Assembly: GCA_027000105.1 (NCBI GenBank)
Contig: JALTOP010000003.1
Location: 1 to 8,618 of the forward strand
Reading direction: 5' to 3'
From: Planctomycetaceae bacterium
GTDB lineage: Bacteria; Planctomycetota; Planctomycetia; Planctomycetales; Planctomycetaceae
Length of the DNA stretch: 8,618 bases
Part shown: one piece after another, positions 1 to 6,167 of the stretch
Layout: every line of letters starts with the position of its first letter
Position numbering within the stretch: the first letter of the stretch is position 1
Position numbers and translations under genes: made by a program
The notes under the pieces: model-generated
What the model was told of the DNA's origin: nothing
Seen by the model: the letters and a program-made list of their open reading frames with translations, nothing else
Databases searched by the model: none

Positions 1-864
1 ATCGGCGAAAAGAGTTTCTCCCTGTTTCCACAATGAAAAGTGCATATGTAATCCGGAACCGTTCTCGCCCCATAACGGCTTGGGCATGAAGGTGACTGTT
101 TTGCCCGCGCGAGAGGCCACATTTTTTACGATATTTTTCAGACGCAAATAGTTGTCCGCGGCGCTGAGCAACGGTTGATGGGCAATTTGGAATTCCGATT
201 GCCCGCCGGTCGCTACTTCGTGATGATGGGCGCCGATATCGATTCCCGCATCCATCAACGCAAGCATCATCTCGGTACGTAAACTGTGGAGGGAATCAGA
301 CGGCGGGACAGGAAAGTATCCCTCTCTTTTTCGGATTTTATATCCGGCGTTGTTCATACCTCCGTTTCGGCTCTGGAGTTCGCCCCGTGTCCATTCTCCT
401 TCTGAACTTTCCAGATGGTAATAGCCTTCGTTGATCTGTTGGTCGAAGCAGACGTTGTCGAAGATGAAAAATTCCGGTTCGAGACCAAATCGGGATTCAT
501 CGGCAATTCCGGTTGATTTCATGTAGGCGTCTGCTTTCCGGGCAACATTGCGCGGATCTTTGGCATAATCAACACGAGTAATGGGGTCCTGAATATTGCA
601 GGTTAAGCACAATGTGTTGACTTGAAGCGGGTCAATAAATGCTGTTTCCGGCTGCGGTACAACCAGCATGTCGCTTTCGTTGATCGCCTGCCAGCCGTAC
701 ATGGAAGAAGCGTCGAAACTGAAACCTTCTTCAAATGCTTTCTCTGTAAGGACTTCCGTCGGAATTGTGAAATGTTTCAACGTGCCGGGAAAATCCATAA
801 AACGTAAATCGATCGCTTTGATTTCACGCTCTCTACAGAGAGCCAAGACTTCTCGTGGGGTCAT
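1..864 (-). CDS. glnA: Glutamine synthetase, class I (N-terminal 288 residues, cut by left edge)
   Basis: This enzyme makes glutamine from glutamate, ammonia and ATP in the cytoplasm and is the main entry point for nitrogen. The ATG at 862-864 opens a protein beginning MTPREVLALCRERE, a normal start for this family. The beta-grasp N-terminal domain holds FDASS and the INESDM stretch. The catalytic domain follows, with the metal-binding pair E129/E131 in GLEPEFF, HHHEVATGGQSEF with E216 and E224, FMPKPLW at 259-265 and the ATP/metal loop ENGSGLHMH at 267-275. All catalytic residues expected in this part are present. Family members have about 470 residues, so roughly 180 C-terminal residues lie off the left edge, including any adenylylation tyrosine. 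The loop that usually reads FDGSSI(R/K)G is FDASSMYG here, with the Asp and Ser kept. The gene is divergent from the gene at 1146. No clear Shine-Dalgarno is seen. Confidence 0.97.
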   Translation of the reverse strand, partial: MTPREVLALCREREIKAIDLRFMDFPGTLKHFTIPTEVLTEKAFEEGFSFDASSMYGWQAINESDMLVVPQPETAFIDPLQVNTLCLTCNIQDPITRVDYAKDPRNVARKADAYMKSTGIADESRFGLEPEFFIFDNVCFDQQINEGYYHLESSEGEWTRGELQSRNGGMNNAGYKIRKREGYFPVPPSDSLHSLRTEMMLALMDAGIDIGAHHHEVATGGQSEFQIAHQPLLSAADNYLRLKNIVKNVASRAGKTVTFMPKPLWGENGSGLHMHFSLWKQGETLFAD

Positions 865-967
865 AATGGGGGGCCTGTTTTCTCGATCAACAGCAAAGGG
901 ACTCGTTCTGTTTTGCTTCAGGTTGTTTGATGTCACTGTCGCACAACCTGGTCTGCTACCAGCAAAC

Positions 968-976
968 ATTATACCA
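968..976 (-). promoter_or_regulatory. Candidate extended -10 promoter for glnA
   Basis: Read on the minus strand, this is TGGTATAAT: a perfect TATAAT hexamer preceded by the TG dinucleotide of an extended -10 element. The hexamer 17 bases upstream (991-996, minus-strand ATGTAA) matches TTGACA at only three positions, which extended -10 promoters tolerate. Transcription would begin near 961, leaving a leader of about 97 bases before the glnA start. The -10/-35 spacer holds a small dyad, CATTG-GA-CAATG, at 978-989, which could be an operator. This is motif reading only, and planctomycete promoter consensus sequences are poorly known. Confidence 0.4.
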
Positions 977-1022
977 ACATTGGACAATGCTTACATATTC
1001 AGCACTGTAATTCCTGGAAGGC

Positions 1023-1059
1023 TTTTCTCGAATAGTCGATTAAAATGTTCGCGAGAAAA
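1023..1059. repeat. Perfect 8-bp inverted repeat between glnA and the phosphoesterase gene
   Basis: TTTTCTCG at 1023-1030 is matched by CGAGAAAA at 1052-1059, with 21 bases between. The spacer contains TAAAAT at 1041-1046, one mismatch from a -10 hexamer on the plus strand. Related boxes lie nearby: TTTTCTCGA again at 878-886, just before the glnA start, and TCGAGAA at 1107-1113. The spacing suits a dimeric repressor or activator site shared by the two divergent genes, but an RNA hairpin is also possible. It is a poor intrinsic terminator because no T-run follows on either strand. Confidence 0.45.
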
Positions 1060-1095
1060 AAGAGAGATTCCCGGAATAAGACACGTCTGTTAGGA

Positions 1096-1101
1096 TTGAC
1101 A
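1096..1101 (+). promoter_or_regulatory. Possible -35 element for the gene at 1146
   Basis: A perfect TTGACA hexamer sits 44 bases before the next plus-strand start codon. No good -10 follows at 16-18 bases. The nearest weak candidates are TGTATG at 1121-1126 (spacing 19) and TATGAC at 1123-1128 (spacing 21). This is a low-confidence promoter hint only. Confidence 0.2.
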
Positions 1102-1145
1102 GTTTTTCGAGAACATGAACTGTATGACTGGATTATCCTGTTTCA

Positions 1146-1526
1146 ATGCCCCGATTTGTCATTCTAGAGCACGATTTCCCCTTCCTGCATTGGGATTTCA
1201 TGTTGGAAGTTGGAGAAAGTTTGCGAACCTGGCGTTTGCTCCAGCAGCCCTCACCCGGCAGTAGCGGAAGAGCGGGGCAGGCTCGCTCGGATGCCGAGTT
1301 GCTTCCTGATCACCGGATCGAATACCTCGATTATGAAGGGGAAGTAAGCCGAAATCGTGGGACTGTTTCGCGGTGGGATGCTGGCATGTATCTGCTGTTG
1401 ACACAAACGGAAAATTTGTGGGAGCTGCGTCTGGAAGGCCAGCGGTTGCGCGGTTTTGTTTCTCTCGTCCCCAAGGGTGACAACTGGGAATTTCTGATGC
1501 TCTGCGATGAACTGGAAGGCTCGTAA
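1146..1526 (+). CDS. Stand-alone LigD-type 3'-phosphoesterase domain protein (LigD_N / PE family)
   Basis: The 126-residue protein is essentially one domain of the kind found at the N-terminus of bacterial DNA ligase D, which trims 3' phosphates and 3' ribonucleotides during end joining. The signature HDFPFLHWDFMLE aligns with the LigD phosphoesterase active site. H9, H15 and D17 have the same spacing as His42, His48 and Asp50 of Pseudomonas LigD, and DHRIEY supplies H56 and Y60 in place of His84 and Tyr88. The position of Arg52, which contributes to the phosphatase step, is methionine (M19). WDAG at 77-80 and LRGFVSLV at 101-108 match the second half of the fold. No polymerase or ligase domain is attached. 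An in-frame TGA at 1125-1127 and no intervening ATG support this start; there is no Shine-Dalgarno. The SUKH gene begins 52 bases downstream on the same strand, so co-transcription is likely. The substrate is unknown, and activity is inferred from the residues. Confidence 0.85.
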   Translation: MPRFVILEHDFPFLHWDFMLEVGESLRTWRLLQQPSPGSSGRAGQARSDAELLPDHRIEYLDYEGEVSRNRGTVSRWDAGMYLLLTQTENLWELRLEGQRLRGFVSLVPKGDNWEFLMLCDELEGS

Positions 1527-1578
1527 TCGTTGTGGTTTCCGACGCTGGTGCACTGTTCCTTTTTTGAAAAGTTGAAAA

Positions 1579-2733
1579 ATGGATCCGGCAGAATATAAAA
1601 AATACGTATGCGAACATGCGGTTTGGTTTCGTGGTCATCATCTGGAGAAATGGGAAACCATTGCTCAGGCAGAGCGGCGATTGGGCGTCGTCTTTCCTGA
1701 AAGCATGAAGTGGTTACTGATGAGATACGGCTATTGGCGGGCGACGGGAGTGGCAGGGCTTCCCTATGTTGTGGGAGCGACTCTGGCCAATCGTCACCAT
1801 TTCCCCAAAAACTGGATCGTGTTGGGACAGCCAGATTCCCATTATGACGAAACATCCAGAAAGATTGCAGCCAATGAACCGGGAGCGCGAAACAGGCCCC
1901 GTTTGCGAACGGAAACGGTCATTCTGGTCCTCTCCAACGAGTGTCGGTGGGATGGAAAGGCTGTCTTTCATTGCGATTGTTATGGCGAAATTATCAATCG
2001 CTATCCGGGTTTCACGGAATATACAATCGCCAGGCAACGACATCTTGCAACAACTGCTGCAGGAGAATATCACCACTGTTTGCCCAGTTTTCGTGTCCCA
2101 CGCGGAGAGCCACTTCTTGGGAGCGACAATTTTTTCAATTCGGAAGAATTTCAGCAACGACTACTGGAAACGGTCGTTTATCAGAATGTTCAGGCTGGTG
2201 CACCGGGAAAGCTGGAAGATACATCGAAAGATGCCGAATGGAGGGGAAGAGATTCCCGTTCCGAGATGAAAAAAACATCGACAGCAACATTTGCCGAACA
2301 TGTCGCAGCCATCATTGAGGATCGGCGAAGCTATTTGTCGCAGCACAAAGAATTGATTCCGAGAGCCTTTTTGAGCACCGGTTCTTCACCCCGGCAGAGT
2401 ATCCACATCGAGTCGCCTCAATTTGAAGGGCACCTTTTTATTGCGGAAGTGAGGGACGAACTTTCCCGCTCCCGGGAGGTCGGCTTGCAAAACGGAGATT
2501 ATTTTTTATTCTCCGAGTTGGATTTTCTGGGAATTGCCCGGGAGCAAATTGTTTCGTTGATTCGGGAAGTCGGGGTACAGGATGAACGGGATTGGCTCGT
2601 TTGTTGGGTTCCGGATTCGCAATTAACAGAAACGATTGCCCAATTGAGAGCGTGTTCCTGTTTTTCCAACGGTCGTTTTGTTCCCGCGACCGAAGCACAG
2701 AATATCGTTTCACGGTTATCACGTGTTGCGTGA
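1579..2733 (+). CDS. SMI1/KNR4 (SUKH) domain protein with an unrecognised C-terminal domain
   Basis: The 384-residue protein appears soluble, with no signal peptide or membrane segment. Residues about 25-150 resemble a SUKH (SMI1/KNR4) domain: an opening helix with AERRLGVVFPESMKWLL (31-47), an RYG turn (49-51), then FPKNWIVLGQPDS (75-87) and a strand pair around VILVLSNECRWDG (114-126) and VFHCDCYGEI (129-138). SUKH proteins include immunity proteins against polymorphic nuclease toxins and general partner-binding proteins. A polar linker (about 205-235) leads to a second block (236-384) rich in charged residues and alternating hydrophobics, containing FEGHLFIAEV and DWLVCWVPDS, which I do not recognise. 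The start is well fixed, because an in-frame TGA lies one codon before the ATG. No Shine-Dalgarno is visible. It lies 52 bases after the phosphoesterase gene and 219 bases before cmk. No toxin gene is adjacent, so an immunity role is only a possibility. Confidence 0.62.
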   Translation: MDPAEYKKYVCEHAVWFRGHHLEKWETIAQAERRLGVVFPESMKWLLMRYGYWRATGVAGLPYVVGATLANRHHFPKNWIVLGQPDSHYDETSRKIAANEPGARNRPRLRTETVILVLSNECRWDGKAVFHCDCYGEIINRYPGFTEYTIARQRHLATTAAGEYHHCLPSFRVPRGEPLLGSDNFFNSEEFQQRLLETVVYQNVQAGAPGKLEDTSKDAEWRGRDSRSEMKKTSTATFAEHVAAIIEDRRSYLSQHKELIPRAFLSTGSSPRQSIHIESPQFEGHLFIAEVRDELSRSREVGLQNGDYFLFSELDFLGIAREQIVSLIREVGVQDERDWLVCWVPDSQLTETIAQLRACSCFSNGRFVPATEAQNIVSRLSRVA

Positions 2734-2943
2734 AACTTTCGTGGAACTTTTTGAAACGGGTACGATTGGATCTCGTAGCCTTTTCGGTCTCTAGTTGTTT
2801 CTGTTTGTTTCTGGTTGTCTGGTATTCCCGAGGGCTGTTGGTATTCTGTGGTACTGTAAGGACTGGTTATCGAGTTGGGCCGATGTTCGCTCAAGTCTCC
2901 TTTATCTTCTATCTTCGATAAGCAAGGTCGTGATTTCCAGGTC

Positions 2944-2947
2944 GGAG
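2944..2947 (+). promoter_or_regulatory. Ribosome binding site that sets the cmk start
   Basis: GGAG lies five bases before the ATG at 2953. This is one of the few good Shine-Dalgarno sequences in the window. It decides for this start over the in-frame ATG at 2875, whose 26 extra residues do not look like the N-terminus of a cytidylate kinase. Confidence 0.7.
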
Positions 2948-2952
2948 CATTG

Positions 2953-3621
2953 ATGGAACGATTGATAATTACCATTGATGGCCCCGCCGGAACCGGGAAA
3001 AGTACGGCGGCAAGGGAATTGGCTTCACGCCTCGGTCTTCCATTTCTCGATACCGGCGCAATGTACCGGGCGGTAGCCTGGCGATGTCTGAAAAATGGAA
3101 TCTCTTTCGATGATGAATCACAAATTGTGAAACAGGCCCGGCAGATCAGGTTCGAGTTCTCGAAGAACCGCCTTCTGATCGACGGTAATGATCCCGGGGA
3201 CGAGTTGCGCAGCGATGAAATCAGTCGAGCGGCTTCGGTCGTTGCGACATTTCCGGCCGTTCGAGAGGTTCTTGTTGAGCAGCAGAGAAAATTGGCGGGT
3301 GAATACTCGCTTGTTTCAGAAGGACGGGATCAGGGCACTGTGGTTTTCCCGCAGGCCAACTGCAAATTTTTCCTGACAGCATCCCCCGATGTTCGTGCGG
3401 AAAGACGCTGGAATGATCTGCGGGCAGGCAATCCGGCGATCAGCAAGGAAATGATACTCAGGGAAATAGAACAGCGCGATGAACGCGACCGGAACCGCAA
3501 GGCGGCTCCTCTCAAGCCAGCCGAGGACGCGATAATTATCGATAATTCAAACAAGACCCGGGAGGAGGTGGTTAGCCTGATGGTGGAGAACGTCCGTAAG
3601 ACGATGCAACTGCCAGGCTGA
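2953..3621 (+). CDS. cmk: Cytidylate kinase (CMP/dCMP kinase)
   Basis: This 222-residue cytoplasmic enzyme transfers a phosphate from ATP to CMP or dCMP, feeding CTP and dCTP supply. The P-loop GPAGTGKST is at residues 10-18, directly after the first strand LIITID. LDTGAMYRAVAWR (32-44) forms the nucleotide-binding region typical of Cmk. EGRDQGTVVFP (123-133) is the family signature, usually EGRDIGTVVFP, so Q127 is a mild departure. RRWNDLR (151-157) and RDERDRNR with PLKPAEDA (175-192) form the lid and C-terminal nucleotide-binding part. The length fits bacterial Cmk (about 220-230 residues). The 219 bases before it hold a T-rich stretch (around 2790-2820) and a short TATC-TTC-GATA hairpin (2910-2920) but no convincing promoter, so the gene could be read from its own weak promoter or from upstream. 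It converges with the kinase gene ending at 3764. Planctomycete cmk is often followed by an acyltransferase gene; none is present here. Confidence 0.96.
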   Translation: MERLIITIDGPAGTGKSTAARELASRLGLPFLDTGAMYRAVAWRCLKNGISFDDESQIVKQARQIRFEFSKNRLLIDGNDPGDELRSDEISRAASVVATFPAVREVLVEQQRKLAGEYSLVSEGRDQGTVVFPQANCKFFLTASPDVRAERRWNDLRAGNPAISKEMILREIEQRDERDRNRKAAPLKPAEDAIIIDNSNKTREEVVSLMVENVRKTMQLPG

Positions 3622-3630
3622 CGATTTGAC

Positions 3631-3675
3631 AAAAGTCGAAAAGAAAGCGGCCCGTCCCAAACAGGGAGCAGGCCG
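3631..3675 (-). terminator. Intrinsic terminator of the epimerase-Wzc unit
   Basis: Arms CGGCC (3648-3652) and GGCCG (3671-3675) enclose a second pair TCCC / GGGA (3655-3658 and 3664-3667) around a five-base loop. Read on the minus strand, the hairpin is followed by a T-rich tract (complement of 3631-3647, CTTTCTTTTCGACTTTT). It lies about 90 bases beyond the stop of the minus-strand kinase gene. On the plus strand no T-run follows, so it would end cmk transcripts poorly. The bases between it and 3763 hold nothing I recognise. Confidence 0.6.
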
Positions 3676-3763
3676 ACCGATCAAAACATCTCCAACAGCA
3701 TATTTACTCGCAGATCGGGTGAAGCATGCTTCAATTCGATTGGTTCACGCTGTTGTGCAGGCC

Positions 3764-6091
3764 CTATTGACCTGTTTCGACCAGTTCCTTTTTCTTCTGA
3801 GGAGCAAGGGGATTTTTGCTGTATCCACCGGCGTAACCTCCTTTGTAGAGGTATTCACCAGATTGATCCCGCAAACCGTTGGCGATGGTGCCCAGCAGAT
3901 CGACCTCGTGGGCTTCAAACTGTTCCAGTGCCCGTTTGATAGAGGGTCTGCGGTTTTTGTGCATCCTGACCACCAGCATGACCGCATCGACGGATTGTGC
4001 GAGAATGAATGGATCGGAAACAGCCAGAACCGGAGGGGTGTCGATTAACACGAAGTCGTATTCCCGGGCGGCTTCTCCAAGCAGGTAGTGAAGTTTCGCC
4101 GAAGAAAGCAGCTCGGCCGGTTTCGAGGGGATGCTCCCTGCTGTCAGGATGGAAAGATTCTCGATGTCCGTCTTTTGCAAGGCGTCGTTCATCTCGACTT
4201 CCCCATTGAGTGTTTCACTCAGGCCGACATCTTCCCTCAAGCCGAACAGGCGATGAATCATCGGACGTCGCAAATCGGCATCGATAAGCAGAACTTTCTT
4301 TCCAGCCTGTGCGATGGAAATGGCCAGGTTGGCGATACAGGTGGTTTTCCCGTCTCCCGGTTCTGCGCTGGTGAATTGTACAATTCGCGCGTTCGCATCA
4401 CCGGTTCGAACGAAGAAGGTTGATCGCACGGATCGGCACGCTTCAGCTTCGGGCGAAGCGGGATCGTGGTAGTAGTACAACATCGGCGATAACCCGGTTT
4501 GTCGAGCCGCTTCAAGGTTCTTCGAGGGATTGGCAATAGCAGGTAGCGTCCCCAGAATCGGAGTCGTGGTGATGTTTTGCAGGTCATCCAATGATCTGAT
4601 TGAGGTGTCCCTGATTTCTCGCAGGAAGAGCAGGCCATAAGCTGAGGCCAATACAAAGGCAATACATCCCCCCAGAATTTTGATGATCCGCTTGAGATCG
4701 TTTTCTGCACGGGCAGGTGAAATCTGCTGGAGCATATACCCCTTGTCGCGTACCAGAGTCAGTTCTTCAATACGTTTGACGACGATATCGTGAATGGATT
4801 TGATTCGCTTCAGTTCATCGCTGAGGATCTGGTCTTTGGCCTCATATCGTGAAAACTCTTTCGCTTTTTCTGCAGATTCCCGGTACAGCTTTTCCAGTTC
4901 TTCGATTCTGTTGTTGAGTACCTGTTCCTGTTGCTTCATCGCGATCAGATAGGTTTGAACCGGGTCTTCAACGGCAGATTGGGTTTTCCCGTCTTTCGTG
5001 ATATTTTCTGTGGGCAGATCGATTCCCTGTTGATGGTAGTAGGCGACAACACGCCTCATTCGTTCACGAACATTGAGAACTTTCGGATGTTGGACATCGA
5101 ATCGTTCGAGTAATTGCTGTTCTTCCAGAATCAGGGGAAGCAATTGGGAATCGAGCTGCTGTTTTTGGGTATCTCCGGTAACGACGGTTTGTGTGTTTGA
5201 CTGTTGATCTTTCTGAAGGAAAGTTTTCACCAACAGCAGGAGGGCTTCGCGGGATTCCCCCCGTTTGATTGCATTGCTGAGAGTGGAAACACGGGAAGCG
5301 ACTTCCTGCCGCAACAGTTCCACTTTGACTCGCTCGGAAGCAATCGCCTGGACGCGTTGCTGGTGAATGTTCATTACATCGTTCGGGCCGGCTGCTGCTC
5401 CCGGAGGTGCTTTCCAGATCAGCGGAGCGTTTTCGCGAAACTTCTGATACTCGGCTACTTTTTCCTGCAGACGGGGTTTGAGTTCTTCGTTGATCTGTCT
5501 GAGAAGTCGTGACAGCTCGTTGTAGCTGTCTTTCGCGTCCTCTTTCAGGAATTCATCGTATGCCTTGATAACAGCGGTCAGGATGATCTGAGCGTCTTCC
5601 TTGTTTTTCGAGGTGTATTGCAAATCGAGAATATTCAACTGATGATGATCTTCTCCGGCCGTTCGGGTGATTTTCAGTCCTTCAATGATGTCCTGTCCCG
5701 GGTCATCGCTTCCTTTCAGGCTGGGGAGTTCATCCAGTTTGGAATCACGGATTGCCCGCTCGACTACTTTGGGGCTGTGGATAATTTCGATGTGCGCACT
5801 TCGTTCGCCGACAACGATCTGTTTCCCATCGGTTTGAATTGGCATCGGGTTTTTCAGCTTGACAAGGATTTTGGAGTCAGCGACGTACTTGGGGCCGAGC
5901 AGTTTATAAACGCCTACCCCCAAGACCAATCCCAGAAAACCGGCCAACATCAGCAGGTAAATGTTTTTCAACGCCAGTTGAACCAGATCAACAGTCGGCT
6001 CAGATGAGTTCAAAAGCGGATTACCCGCAGGCGATTCCAGGTTGTTCGATTTTTTGATTGGAAAATTCACGGTATGGTTCTCGTCAAACAA
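3764..6091 (-). CDS. Wzc/ExoP-like polysaccharide co-polymerase with C-terminal BY tyrosine kinase
   Basis: The 775-residue inner-membrane protein controls chain length and export of a surface polysaccharide through autophosphorylation. A Wzz-type N-terminal region has a first membrane helix at about 43-63. A long periplasmic part (about 64-468) is rich in predicted coiled coil (about 190-270 and 385-450), and a second membrane helix lies at about 469-489. The cytoplasmic BY kinase follows, with the oligomerisation motif E550-x2-R553-x2-R556, Walker A EPGDGKTT (577-584), Walker A' VLLIDADLRRP (600-610) and Walker B VLIDTPP (681-687). The tail carries a short tyrosine cluster (Y747, Y749, Y753, Y757), the usual autophosphorylation sites. 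All expected motifs are intact. There is no ATG near the N-terminus. I place the start at the TTG at 6089-6091, but GTG at 6068-6070 (residue 8) is an alternative; an in-frame TAA lies just upstream. It follows the epimerase gene by 76 bases on the same strand, which suggests an operon. Confidence 0.95.
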   Translation of the reverse strand: MFDENHTVNFPIKKSNNLESPAGNPLLNSSEPTVDLVQLALKNIYLLMLAGFLGLVLGVGVYKLLGPKYVADSKILVKLKNPMPIQTDGKQIVVGERSAHIEIIHSPKVVERAIRDSKLDELPSLKGSDDPGQDIIEGLKITRTAGEDHHQLNILDLQYTSKNKEDAQIILTAVIKAYDEFLKEDAKDSYNELSRLLRQINEELKPRLQEKVAEYQKFRENAPLIWKAPPGAAAGPNDVMNIHQQRVQAIASERVKVELLRQEVASRVSTLSNAIKRGESREALLLLVKTFLQKDQQSNTQTVVTGDTQKQQLDSQLLPLILEEQQLLERFDVQHPKVLNVRERMRRVVAYYHQQGIDLPTENITKDGKTQSAVEDPVQTYLIAMKQQEQVLNNRIEELEKLYRESAEKAKEFSRYEAKDQILSDELKRIKSIHDIVVKRIEELTLVRDKGYMLQQISPARAENDLKRIIKILGGCIAFVLASAYGLLFLREIRDTSIRSLDDLQNITTTPILGTLPAIANPSKNLEAARQTGLSPMLYYYHDPASPEAEACRSVRSTFFVRTGDANARIVQFTSAEPGDGKTTCIANLAISIAQAGKKVLLIDADLRRPMIHRLFGLREDVGLSETLNGEVEMNDALQKTDIENLSILTAGSIPSKPAELLSSAKLHYLLGEAAREYDFVLIDTPPVLAVSDPFILAQSVDAVMLVVRMHKNRRPSIKRALEQFEAHEVDLLGTIANGLRDQSGEYLYKGGYAGGYSKNPLAPQKKKELVETGQ

Positions 6092-6124
6092 TTGAAGGAA
6101 TTCGATTTATTCTTGTTTTCTCGG

Positions 6125-6156
6125 ACAGTTGGTACTGTTGATAAACAGTTCCTGTT
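6125..6156. repeat. Chain of four alternating inverted-repeat arms in the epimerase-kinase gap
   Basis: Arms in plus-strand order are ACAGT (6125-6129), ACTGTT (6134-6139), AACAGT (6144-6149) and CTGTT (6152-6156), with 3-4 base spacers. Each arm is complementary to its neighbour, so an RNA could form first-second, second-third or third-fourth hairpins, but neighbouring pairings exclude each other. The chain begins 12 bases after the epimerase stop (minus-strand sense) and ends about 35 bases before the kinase start. It could be an intra-operon RNA switch, an RNA processing site or a cluster of protein sites. No T-run follows, so it does not look like a terminator. Confidence 0.5.
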
Positions 6157-6167
6157 CACTATTTCTT

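Noticed and set aside
668..1093. Plus-strand open frame of 141 codons overlapping the glnA start region
   Set aside because: It lies mostly opposite the glnA coding strand, its translation resembles no protein, and glnA explains the sequence fully.
1198..1855. Long minus-strand open frames opposite the phosphoesterase and SUKH genes
   Set aside because: They are low-complexity, basic and proline- or serine-rich translations in shadow frames. The plus-strand genes carry recognisable domains.
2875..2952. Upstream in-frame ATG for cmk, adding 26 residues
   Set aside because: The extra residues are unlike any Cmk N-terminus, and the ATG at 2953 has GGAG at ideal spacing directly before the P-loop strand.
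3626..4048. Plus-strand open frame after cmk
   Set aside because: Most of it is antisense to the kinase tail. It has no motif and no ribosome binding site, and its first part covers the terminator hairpin.
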